NCBI GenBank assembly: GCA_934699305.1
Contig: CAKUWM010000011.1
Coordinates: 1-27,624 of the forward strand
Source of the DNA: an uncultured Saprospiraceae bacterium
GTDB taxonomy: Bacteria > Bacteroidota > Bacteroidia > Chitinophagales > Saprospiraceae
Direction: 5' to 3'
DNA: 27,624 nucleotides
In this document: positions 1 through 7,859 of the stretch, piece by piece
Layout: every line of letters begins with the position of its first letter
Position numbering within the stretch: position 1 is the stretch's first letter
Program-made: the position numbers and the translations under genes
Notes under the pieces: generated by a model
Databases searched by the model: none
The model's input: only the letters and a program-made list of their open reading frames with translations
Told to the model about the DNA's origin: nothing

Positions 1-1
1 C

Positions 2-622
2 TTGTCAGATGTTAAACAGATACAGCAAATAGCCCCAAAGATCATTCAGGAAGTGGGCAAAATAGATGTCCTCATCAATAATGCCGGAATCGTTGCCGGC
101 AAATACTTTCACCAGCTCGAACACGGGGATATTGCAGCTGTTATGAACGTCAATGCCAATGCTATGATGCATTTGACACGCGAGGTTTTACCGGGTATGA
201 TGTCAGAGAACAATGGTTGGATATGCAATATTTGCTCAATGGCAGGATTGATATCCAATCCCAAGATGTCGGTATATGTGGCTTCCAAGTGGGCTGCTGT
301 GGGATGGAGTGATAGCCTTAGGTTGGAGATGCATCAGTTGGGTAAGAAAGTCGTTGTGACGACTATTATGCCATACTTTATCAAGACCGGAATGTTTGAA
401 GGAGTGCAATCAAAATTGTTGCCCATTATTGAACCGGAAAAAGCTGCAGAGAAGATAATTCGAGCTGTTGAGCGGGAGCGAAGTATGTTGACAATGCCTC
501 TTCCATACTGGTTTGTCCGCTTGAGTCAGGGCATACTGCCATTAAAGGCATTTGATTGGGTGATGCGACACATTTTTGGAGCTTATGACACCATGCAGCA
601 TTTTACCGGAAGAAAGGCTTAA
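2..622 (+). CDS. Short-chain dehydrogenase/reductase (SDR), 5' truncated
   Basis: This is the C-terminal part of a classical NAD(P)-dependent SDR oxidoreductase; the Rossmann glycine motif lies upstream of the window. In the visible 206 residues the NNAG motif is at 26-29, the catalytic Ser at 79, and the YVASK catalytic Tyr/Lys pair at 92 and 96, giving the normal S-x12-Y-x3-K spacing. The frame is open to the window edge, so the TTG at position 2 is not a real start. The hydrophobic C-terminal region with a PLPYW segment resembles membrane-associated SDRs of the retinol-dehydrogenase or DHRS type, but the substrate cannot be told. It is convergent with the RidA gene, about 50 nt away. Confidence 0.9.
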   Translation: MSDVKQIQQIAPKIIQEVGKIDVLINNAGIVAGKYFHQLEHGDIAAVMNVNANAMMHLTREVLPGMMSENNGWICNICSMAGLISNPKMSVYVASKWAAVGWSDSLRLEMHQLGKKVVVTTIMPYFIKTGMFEGVQSKLLPIIEPEKAAEKIIRAVERERSMLTMPLPYWFVRLSQGILPLKAFDWVMRHIFGAYDTMQHFTGRKA

Positions 623-671
623 GTCTATACGTCGATGACCAATGTTGCTCCATTTGATAGGCATCATCTAA

Positions 672-1097
672 TCATGCCTGCTTTATTGGCTTGTAGGCAA
701 TGGCTTTGATTTCTATCAGTAAATGCGGGTGTGGTAATTGATGCACAGCTACCGTTGTTCTTGTTGGGCCGGAAGCATCGAAATATTTTCCGTATTCTTC
801 ATTATAAGCTTTGAAGTCATTCATATTGACCAGAAAAACCATTACTTCAGTAAGGTCTTCCAAGCCGGCCTCCATTGATGCCAGGATATCCCGGATGTTT
901 TCGATGACGGCACGTGTCTGCACCCTGATGTCGAGTGTCACTGCACCAAACTCATCGGCTTCAGCTCCGGCAAAGCTATTATCAGGCTTTCTGCTGCTCG
1001 TGCCCGAAACAAATAAAAAGTCACCGGCTCGCTTGATATGGGGAAACTTCCCCCGGGGAGTGGCTTTATTAGCCAATACCTTTGCATCATCATTCAT
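672..1097 (-). CDS. RidA (YjgF/YER057c/UK114) family deaminase, 2-aminomuconate deaminase-like
   Basis: A 141-residue single-domain RidA-family protein of usual length. Members form trimers and hydrolyse reactive enamines/imines; one branch is 2-aminomuconate deaminase of the tryptophan/kynurenine and aminophenol pathways. Visible family features are the VSGT segment near 30-33, the PTRTTVAV strand with the substrate-carboxylate-binding Arg at 113, and the LIEIKAIA strand with conserved Glu at 129. The HPHLLIEI segment and slightly longer C-terminus recall the aminomuconate deaminase branch, but no other kynurenine gene is in view, so a general imine deaminase is equally possible. The start is ATG. 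It is transcribed alone, convergent with the SDR gene. Confidence 0.85.
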   Translation of the reverse strand: MNDDAKVLANKATPRGKFPHIKRAGDFLFVSGTSSRKPDNSFAGAEADEFGAVTLDIRVQTRAVIENIRDILASMEAGLEDLTEVMVFLVNMNDFKAYNEEYGKYFDASGPTRTTVAVHQLPHPHLLIEIKAIAYKPIKQA

Positions 1098-1266
1098 GTC
1101 TATATGTTTTTTAAAATCAACAAAATCAATCCGGAGAAAATCACAATTTTACAATACAATTGAAACCATGGCGAAAGTAAGACTTATATTCTACATTGTA
1201 AAACATGGACAATAAATTACCCATTATTCTACACACTATGAGCGGCGTTTACGCTATTGAGTTTTT

Positions 1267-1298
1267 ATTGCCGGATTGCGATAATTAGTTTATATTTG
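1267..1298 (+). promoter_or_regulatory. Bacteroidota-type promoter of the M64 peptidase gene
   Basis: ATTG at 1267-1270 is followed after 20 nt by TATATTTG at 1291-1298. This fits the -33 TTTG / -7 TAnnTTTG promoter of Bacteroidota sigma factor (one mismatch in the -33 box). It lies about 20 nt before the ATG at 1319, and an AAAAAAGGAGAA ribosome-binding site sits between them. That argues against the in-frame TTG at 1301 as the start. Confidence 0.5.
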
Positions 1299-1318
1299 TT
1301 TTGAAAAAAGGAGAAGAT

Positions 1319-2707
1319 ATGCGTATAATTTTTTCTACCCTATTTATTGGATTGGCGACACTTTGTTTTAGCCAAAAGTTTAAAGTCGATACTGTATATC
1401 AATCCGGTTCTGTGGAATCGAGGGTCAACTTTGTCATATTGCCCGATGGATATACTTCTCAGGAATTGGGTAAGTTTACAGAGGATGTTCAGAAATTTGT
1501 CAATACCTTCATTGCCACACCTCCATTCAAACAATATCGGCATTATTTCAACTTTTTTGCCATAGAAGTGCCGTCTGAAGAAAGCGGGGCAAACCATCCG
1601 GGAACAGCTACGGATGTCAGTGAGCCGGCTCATCCTGTTTTAAAGACCAATAATTATTTTAGTTCAACATTTGATTATTATCAGATTCACAGACTACTTG
1701 TAGCAACCGATGTAGCTAAAGTATATCAGGTTAGTGCCGATAACTTCCCTATGTATGACCATGTCATTATTATCGTAAATTCAGAATATTATGGTGGCAG
1801 TGGAGGCGACTATTCCACAGCCTCTACCCATCCTTATTCCAGTGAGGTTACACTCCATGAATTAGGGCACAGCTTTGGCAGGCTGGCCGACGAATATTAT
1901 GCAGGCGACTTTTATGCTCAAGAAAAAGTCAATATGACTCAAGAAACCGATCCCAACAAGGTGAAGTGGAAAAATTGGATAGGCACAGATGATGTCGGTG
2001 TGTATCAACACTGTTGTGGTGAAAGTTCAGCACTTTGGTATCGACCGCATCAAAACTGCAAGATGCGTACATTGAACGCCCCCTTCTGTCCGGTATGTAC
2101 CCAGGCCTTAGTGGAAAGGATACACACGCTGACTCCGACCTTGGAAAGCTATTATCCGAAAGAAAGTACAATAGAGGCCGGGCTCGACTCTTTGGTTTTT
2201 TCGGTCAACAATATTCCGGTTGAGCCGAATACAATTAGTGTAGCATGGGAGGTCAACGGAACGAAGGTGGCATCCGGTCAAGATACATTAATCGTTTATC
2301 CTGATTCGCTTGTTATTGGGACCAATAAGGTTGTTGTATTGGTTGAAGATACCACCTCATTGGTTAGAGTGGATGATCACGCTTCCTTGCACTTGAATAT
2401 GGTGGAATGGATAGTTCAGAAAAACCATATTGGCAAATATGATATTTCTTCCTCCACCCAAAGGTTTTCGGCTAAGATATATCCCAATCCTGCTTCCGAC
2501 AGGTTGAGCATCCTGATCGAAAGCGAAGGAGAAAAAAACATCAATGTGGTTGTTTCTGATGTGTCGGGACAAAGGGTATTAAGCAAGACTATGAAACCGG
2601 GAAAGGCATGGACTGCTGACATCTCTTCGTGGCCCCAAGGCGCATATTTTGTTACGTTTTATAGTGGAAATACCGCTTTGGGTGTACGCAAAGTAATAGT
2701 AGAATAG
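1319..2707 (+). CDS. Secreted M64-family (IgA peptidase-like) metallopeptidase with T9SS type A sorting domain
   Basis: A 462-residue secreted zinc endopeptidase. The ATG at 1319 is chosen because it follows a purine-rich Shine-Dalgarno AAGGAGAA; an upstream in-frame TTG at 1301 overlaps that site. Residues 1-18 form a signal peptide. The catalytic signature HELGHSFGRLADEY is at 180-193 (His180, Glu181, His184, then DEY), as in the M64 family that includes clostridial IgA protease and many uncharacterised Bacteroidota enzymes. Several Cys residues follow (CCGES and CPVC segments). An Ig-like stretch covers about 270-370, and a T9SS type A tail (IYPNPASDRL onward) covers about 388-462. Expected location is outside the cell or anchored at the surface after tail removal. 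The true substrate is unknown; IgA cleavage should not be assumed. Confidence 0.9.
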   Translation: MRIIFSTLFIGLATLCFSQKFKVDTVYQSGSVESRVNFVILPDGYTSQELGKFTEDVQKFVNTFIATPPFKQYRHYFNFFAIEVPSEESGANHPGTATDVSEPAHPVLKTNNYFSSTFDYYQIHRLLVATDVAKVYQVSADNFPMYDHVIIIVNSEYYGGSGGDYSTASTHPYSSEVTLHELGHSFGRLADEYYAGDFYAQEKVNMTQETDPNKVKWKNWIGTDDVGVYQHCCGESSALWYRPHQNCKMRTLNAPFCPVCTQALVERIHTLTPTLESYYPKESTIEAGLDSLVFSVNNIPVEPNTISVAWEVNGTKVASGQDTLIVYPDSLVIGTNKVVVLVEDTTSLVRVDDHASLHLNMVEWIVQKNHIGKYDISSSTQRFSAKIYPNPASDRLSILIESEGEKNINVVVSDVSGQRVLSKTMKPGKAWTADISSWPQGAYFVTFYSGNTALGVRKVIVE

Positions 2708-2842
2708 CATGAGAATCGTAAAGTAGTGTTTTTTATCATCATGCCGGGAATAGAAAGTGATCCATTATTCAGGATATGACGCCCCTCTTCCGTCCATCAT
2801 CATATTATTTCAACCCATTTGCCAAAAAAGTAGTCACAAAAG

Positions 2843-2855
2843 ACGAATATTTCGT
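2843..2855. promoter_or_regulatory. Inverted repeat just upstream of dinB, candidate operator
   Basis: ACGAA-TAT-TTCGT is a perfect dyad with 5-nt arms, ending nine bases before the dinB start codon at 2864. Polymerase IV genes are often damage-regulated, so a repressor site is plausible, but the motif is short and I cannot tie it to a known LexA box. Confidence 0.25.
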
Positions 2856-2863
2856 AATATTGC

Positions 2864-4042
2864 ATGGTGTACGATAGGGCAGTACTTCACATGGATTTGG
2901 ATTCATTTTTTGTATCCGTAGAGTGTCTTAAGAATAGTGATCTTTTGGGCAAACCCCTAATTATTGGTGGAGATGGTGGCCGGGGAGTTGTATCGACATG
3001 TAGTTATGAGGCGAGGAAATATGGTGTACATTCTGCGATGCCGATGAAGATGGCAAAGCGGTTGTGCCCTGATGCCATCATTCTTCGTGGAGATATGGAG
3101 GAATACAGTAAATACAGCCATCTGGTCACGGATGTTATTGCAGAAGAGTCCCCTGCTTATGAAAAAGCATCTATCGACGAATTTTATATTGACCTAACGG
3201 GTATGGATAGGCACTTTGGTTGTTTTCACTGGTCTGAACGATTGACGGATAAGATATATAAAGAGACCGGACTTCCCATATCTTTTGGGCTATCGGTCAA
3301 CAAGTTGGTCTCTAAAATAGGCGCCGGAGAAGGAAAGCCATTGGGTCGGGTATCGGTGAAAAGTGGTGACGAGAAAAGCTATCTGGCTCCTCTTTCAACA
3401 TCCAAGATTCCGGGTGTAGGCAAGGAAACGTATAAGAAACTCAGCTTTATGGGGGTCAGAACCATCCGTGTTCTGAGTGAGATTCCGGTAAAGTTATTGG
3501 AACGGGAATTTGGCAAATCAGGAATCCTCTTGTCGCAACATGCCAATGGGATAGACAAGAGTCCGGTAATGCCTTATACGGAGCAAAAATCTATCTCCAC
3601 GGAGACGACCTTGTCTCAGGATACGGTGGACATTCGCCATCTCAAAGACTTGTTGTCGGCTATGACAGATAAGCTGGCCTATGAATTGCGCTCCTCCCAA
3701 AAGTTGACTTCCAATGTTGCTGTCAAGATCCGGTATGCCGACTTCAATACTTTAACTAAACAACGCCAGGTCGCCTATACATCCGGTGACCGCGTATTGC
3801 AAGCTACAACCCTTGATTTATTCAATCGTCTTTATGACCGACGACAGATGATTCGATTGATTGGAGTGAGATTTAGTGGGTTGGTGCATGGAAATTATCA
3901 GATTAGCTTATTTGAAGACACTGAATCCGACCTAAGATTGATGGAAGAAATGGATCATATACGCAACCGATGGGGAGCAGGCGCTATAATGCGAGCCAAT
4001 CACCTTATGCCTAAAAATAAAAACGATAAGGATAAATTTTAG
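2864..4042 (+). CDS. dinB: DNA polymerase IV (Y-family translesion polymerase)
   Basis: A 392-residue Y-family polymerase that extends mismatched or damaged primer ends with low fidelity. The palm holds MDLDSFF at 10-16 (metal ligand Asp11) and SIDE at 103-106 (catalytic Asp105 and Glu106). Other hallmarks are YSKYS at 81-85, SVNKLVSKIG at 144-153 and the helix-hairpin-helix KIPGVG at 181-186. QISLF at 346-350 matches the sliding-clamp-binding motif QL(S/D)LF; about 40 further residues follow it, ending in a lysine-rich tail. The start at 2864 is kept because residues 5-10 form the first beta strand before MDLD. No Shine-Dalgarno is clear. It appears monocistronic. Confidence 0.95.
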   Translation: MVYDRAVLHMDLDSFFVSVECLKNSDLLGKPLIIGGDGGRGVVSTCSYEARKYGVHSAMPMKMAKRLCPDAIILRGDMEEYSKYSHLVTDVIAEESPAYEKASIDEFYIDLTGMDRHFGCFHWSERLTDKIYKETGLPISFGLSVNKLVSKIGAGEGKPLGRVSVKSGDEKSYLAPLSTSKIPGVGKETYKKLSFMGVRTIRVLSEIPVKLLEREFGKSGILLSQHANGIDKSPVMPYTEQKSISTETTLSQDTVDIRHLKDLLSAMTDKLAYELRSSQKLTSNVAVKIRYADFNTLTKQRQVAYTSGDRVLQATTLDLFNRLYDRRQMIRLIGVRFSGLVHGNYQISLFEDTESDLRLMEEMDHIRNRWGAGAIMRANHLMPKNKNDKDKF

Positions 4043-4158
4043 TATTTACCAAAAATACAAAATATAATATTTCTATTTACCTTTTATTTCTACAAATAAT
4101 ATTACCTTCGCCTCAATTTACTTTATTAACATTTTGTCATTTTTAATTTATCTGTTGG

Positions 4159-7100
4159 ATGAAAAAAATTATTTTACTATTTCTACTTAGTATAGCTACC
4201 ATGTCAGGCATCAAAGCGCAATTGCCCGATGGAGCTATTGCTCCGGACTGGACTATGACCGACTTAGACGGCAATGTCCACCACCTTCAGGATTACTTGG
4301 ATGAAGGCAAAACCGTATTTATTGACATGTTCGCTACTTGGTGTGGACCATGTTGGAACTATCATCAGACTCATGCACTGGCAAATCTATATGATCAGTA
4401 TGGACCAAATGGAACGAATCAGGTGATGGTCTTTGGGATTGAATCAGATCTCGCTACTCCGACCAATTGTATTTACGATATTGATTGCCCAAGCTCACAA
4501 GGTGACTGGACAATAGGCGTGCCCTACCCTATGATTGACTGTACGCCAAACAATGGTGGTAACTTCCCGAGCAGCTATCAACTGAGCTACTACCCAACCA
4601 TTTACGGGATTTGCCCCAATGGTCAAATTTGGGAAGTAGGTCAACGTCAATTGAGTGGATTAGTGTCCTTTATAGGCACATGTCCACAGCCACCACCACT
4701 GGCAGTGAGCTATACCAAAACAGACATAAACTGTACATTAGACCCTGTGGGATCCATTAATTTATCAGTGAGTGGCGGAAAATCCCCATACATATACACA
4801 TGGTCTAATGGCGCTTCGTCTGAAGACCTGAATAACATCGCAGCCGGCACTTATTCTTGTACCGTAACGGACAACAAAGGAGATCAAGTATTTACCGGAA
4901 CTATCGTTATAGAAGGACCATCCAGCTTGATGACGATTACCGATCAGTCAGGAGTGGATGCTACCTGTGAACAGCCTAATGGAAGTGTTTCAGTCGAAGT
5001 GTCTGGCGGAGATCCCGGCTATACCTATACTTGGAGCAATGGCGCTTCAACACCGACTGTCACCGGACTTTTTGAAGGAACATACTCTTGTAATATCATT
5101 GACTCTAAGGGATGTAGTACATCAGCAAGTGTCACGATTTATAATATTCCTTCACCAACTGTAATCGTTTCTACCAATGGTGAGCAACTAAGCTGCTCTA
5201 ATTCTACAGTTGACATTAATTCCAATGGCTCATCTACTGGTCCACAGTATCAGTATAGTTGGACTACTTCCAATGGGCATATAGTATCCGATCCATTACT
5301 ACATGACATAACAGTAGATGCTCCGGGACTATATGTATTGACCATATTTGATACATATCTTGGATGTACCAATGCTAACTTTATCCAGATAAGCGGGGCT
5401 TCCGGATTGCCGATAGCCAATGCGGGTAATGATGATGTGTTGCCTTGTAGCGGAGGGCAGATTACTTTGAGTGGAGAATCTTCCTCAACCGGTACCAACT
5501 TCACGTATCATTGGACGACCGATGATGGTAATATTATATCCGATCCGAATGCTATAACTATTGACGTAGATGCTTCTGGTGTTTATGTTCTTAAAGTAAC
5601 CAATACCAGCAACGGTTGTACAGCGTCAGATGCAGTTGAGGTGACCATAGACAATAATATAGCGTATTCATCAAGCGTTAACCAAATTAGCTGTAATGGC
5701 GCAGCAAATGGCTCCATTACCATTGACCAAACCAACTATACATACGAATGGTCAACAGGAGCAACAACCAACAGTATTTCAGGACTTTCGGCAGGTACAT
5801 ATCAGGTTACCATCTCTAATAGTGCAGGATGTACCTCACAACAATCTTTTACCATCACACAACCCGCAGTCTTGACAGCCGCTTACTCAGGTACAGATGC
5901 ACAAGATGCCAATAGCAACGATGGTACAGCAACGGCAAATCCGGCAGGAGGAACAGCTCCTTATACCTTCTATTGGTCTAATGGCGCAACAACACAAACA
6001 ATATCAAATCTAACTCCCGGGCTATACTCAGCTACTATTACCGATAACCACGGCTGTACTACAACCGGCAGCTATAGTGTCAATGTACAGGGATGTACAC
6101 TCAGCGCTATAGCCGATGTGACGGACGCAGCTTGTTATGGCTCTAATACCGGATCAGTGACATTAAATCTTTCTAACGTTACCGGTCAAGCGACAATACT
6201 TTGGAATACCGGCGCTACTTCAAGCACATTGGCAAATGTTCCTGCAGGAAGCTACAATGCCGTAATTTCAGATGATGGTGGTTGCTTAACTGTAGTTAAT
6301 GTCGTTATTGATCAGTCATCTGAAATAGTACTGTCTGCAATAGATAAAGTCAATCCGGATTGTCCAAATGACCAAAATGGTTCGATCTCTATAGATGCAG
6401 AAGGTGGATCAGGCGAATATGGTTACACTTGGAGTACAGGAGCCACAGGAAGCTCTGTAGATGGTCTTTCTGCAGGCACTTACAGTGTAGTTATAACTGA
6501 TGGCGCCGGCTGTACCTCTACTCAGTCAATCATTCTGAATTCTAATGATAACGAAAAGCCTGACTTGAAACTGAAAACAGCCGATATTCCTCTTGGTAAT
6601 GACGGTCAGGTAGAAGTATTATTTAGTATGATTGACAATGGTAGCTCAGATAATTGTTCTGATATCTCTGCATCACTCAATCCCAAACAGTTTAATTGCG
6701 ATCAGCTCGGCGCACAAAGCATAGAAGTTACTTTAAAAGATGCTGCAGGAAACAAATCCATTAAAACAGTTACGGTCAATATCGTGGATGCAACGGCACC
6801 GGTATGGAATAACTGTCCTTCAGCAGATTACCTTGCCAACAGTTGTAATGGCTTGATTGACCTTGATTTGGCTTATTCTGACAATTGTAGTGAAGTGCAT
6901 ATCCAACAAGTCAAAGGACAGGATTTGAAATTAGAATTCCCATTGGGCAATACGACCCAGGAATATGTTATTGTCGATGAATCCGGCAACTCTAGCACAT
7001 GTGCATTCGTCGTGCACCGCGATGTTGAGCTACAACTCAATTCAGTGTATCGGGATGCATCATGCTCTCAGTTGGGTTCCATTGAAATTTTAAGCGAAGG

Positions 7101-7743
7101 AGGTACAGCTCCTTTCACATACGTGTGGAGCAATAATATGGAAGGTAGTAAAAATGGTGTTCAACCGGGCACTTATACTATTCAGGTTACTGACAACTCA
7201 GGATGTACTAAGGAATTGGAGATAACCATATCCGGACCTTATGTTTATAGCGTTGAAGATGCGGTTGTAACACAACCTACAGAAGGTAATGCCAATGGTT
7301 CTATTGACATTACATTAAATGGTGATGGTACCGGCTTGAGCTTTAACTGGGATAAAGATGGAGCATCTTATGCAACAACAGAAGACCTTTCAAACCTTTC
7401 TACAGGTGTCTATACCCTTAAAATTACTGATGGTAATGGATGTACTTTTGGTCCTTACGTGTATAACCTTACGACTTCAGGTTATGACAAGGTATTGGAA
7501 TCCAGCTTGAAAGTTTATCCTAACCCGGCACAGAATGTGTTGACACTACAATATGATGGTAAGGAAAACAGAATGAATATCCAGATAGTGGATGGAATAG
7601 GTAGAAAGATTATCACAAAAGATGTCAGCCTTATTAATGGTAAGGTTCAGTTAGCAACCTCTTCATTGTCCAATGGAGCATATCGTATGATTATCAACGA
7701 TGGTGCTAGAGTGGCAGTCAAACAGTTTGTAGTTATTAAATAA
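4159..7743 (+). CDS. Secreted thioredoxin-fold protein with SprB-like adhesin repeats and T9SS type A sorting domain
   Basis: A 1194-residue modular surface protein. Residues 1-21 are a signal peptide. Residues 22 to about 178 form a TlpA/AhpC-type thioredoxin domain with an intact WCGPC redox motif at 61-65 and a cis-Pro-like YYPT at 144-147. From about 186 to 795 run repeated modules, most of SprB type (pattern TWSNGA...GTYS..V.D..GC); those at about 335-412 and 418-497 look more PKD/Ig-like. About 800-953 is HYR/Ig-like, with two more repeats to about 1105. A T9SS type A tail (VYPNPAQNVL onward) covers 1116-1194. Known SprB is the gliding adhesin of Flavobacterium; SprB repeats occur in many T9SS cargo proteins. 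The redox domain at the N-terminus implies an exported disulfide or peroxide function displayed on a long stalk, which is inference. A strong terminator follows. Confidence 0.85.
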   Translation: MKKIILLFLLSIATMSGIKAQLPDGAIAPDWTMTDLDGNVHHLQDYLDEGKTVFIDMFATWCGPCWNYHQTHALANLYDQYGPNGTNQVMVFGIESDLATPTNCIYDIDCPSSQGDWTIGVPYPMIDCTPNNGGNFPSSYQLSYYPTIYGICPNGQIWEVGQRQLSGLVSFIGTCPQPPPLAVSYTKTDINCTLDPVGSINLSVSGGKSPYIYTWSNGASSEDLNNIAAGTYSCTVTDNKGDQVFTGTIVIEGPSSLMTITDQSGVDATCEQPNGSVSVEVSGGDPGYTYTWSNGASTPTVTGLFEGTYSCNIIDSKGCSTSASVTIYNIPSPTVIVSTNGEQLSCSNSTVDINSNGSSTGPQYQYSWTTSNGHIVSDPLLHDITVDAPGLYVLTIFDTYLGCTNANFIQISGASGLPIANAGNDDVLPCSGGQITLSGESSSTGTNFTYHWTTDDGNIISDPNAITIDVDASGVYVLKVTNTSNGCTASDAVEVTIDNNIAYSSSVNQISCNGAANGSITIDQTNYTYEWSTGATTNSISGLSAGTYQVTISNSAGCTSQQSFTITQPAVLTAAYSGTDAQDANSNDGTATANPAGGTAPYTFYWSNGATTQTISNLTPGLYSATITDNHGCTTTGSYSVNVQGCTLSAIADVTDAACYGSNTGSVTLNLSNVTGQATILWNTGATSSTLANVPAGSYNAVISDDGGCLTVVNVVIDQSSEIVLSAIDKVNPDCPNDQNGSISIDAEGGSGEYGYTWSTGATGSSVDGLSAGTYSVVITDGAGCTSTQSIILNSNDNEKPDLKLKTADIPLGNDGQVEVLFSMIDNGSSDNCSDISASLNPKQFNCDQLGAQSIEVTLKDAAGNKSIKTVTVNIVDATAPVWNNCPSADYLANSCNGLIDLDLAYSDNCSEVHIQQVKGQDLKLEFPLGNTTQEYVIVDESGNSSTCAFVVHRDVELQLNSVYRDASCSQLGSIEILSEGGTAPFTYVWSNNMEGSKNGVQPGTYTIQVTDNSGCTKELEITISGPYVYSVEDAVVTQPTEGNANGSIDITLNGDGTGLSFNWDKDGASYATTEDLSNLSTGVYTLKITDGNGCTFGPYVYNLTTSGYDKVLESSLKVYPNPAQNVLTLQYDGKENRMNIQIVDGIGRKIITKDVSLINGKVQLATSSLSNGAYRMIINDGARVAVKQFVVIK

Positions 7744-7764
7744 TTTTTATAAAGTTGTATTAGG

Positions 7765-7796
7765 AAACTCCCGGTCTTTGATCGGGAGTTTTTTTA
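7765..7796 (+). terminator. Rho-independent terminator after the thioredoxin-SprB gene
   Basis: A perfect 9-bp stem AAACTCCCG / CGGGAGTTT (7765-7773 with 7783-7791) encloses a 9-nt loop and runs into a T tract. It lies about 20 nt after the stop codon. Confidence 0.88.
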
Positions 7797-7832
7797 TTCC
7801 TATGATACTCTTACCTAAAATTTTATGATCGA

Positions 7833-7840
7833 TATATTTG
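7833..7840 (+). promoter_or_regulatory. Possible -7 element of the pbpC promoter
   Basis: TATATTTG matches the TAnnTTTG -7 consensus, 19 nt before the pbpC start codon. A second match, TATTTTTG, lies at 7844-7851. No convincing TTTG -33 box is seen at the right distance for either. Confidence 0.3.
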
Positions 7841-7859
7841 GTTTATTTTTGTTCAGGGT

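Noticed and set aside
659..679. AGGCAT / ATGCCT inverted repeat between the convergent SDR and RidA genes as a terminator
   Set aside because: Only six pairs, one arm lies inside the RidA coding end, and no T run follows on either strand.
811..1215. Plus-strand open frame opposite the RidA gene, ending in a short MAKVRLIFYIVKHGQ-like stretch
   Set aside because: It is the antisense shadow of the RidA gene. The tail recalls the start of Bacteroidota tyrosine recombinases (MAxVKFIL...) but is only 15 codons from its own ATG and is too short to call an integrase remnant.
4740..7480. Short repeated DNA (TGGTCTAATGGCGC and similar) as tandem repeats or a CRISPR-like array
   Set aside because: The repeats are codons of the SprB-like protein modules, in frame and spaced by whole domains; they are not a nucleic-acid array.
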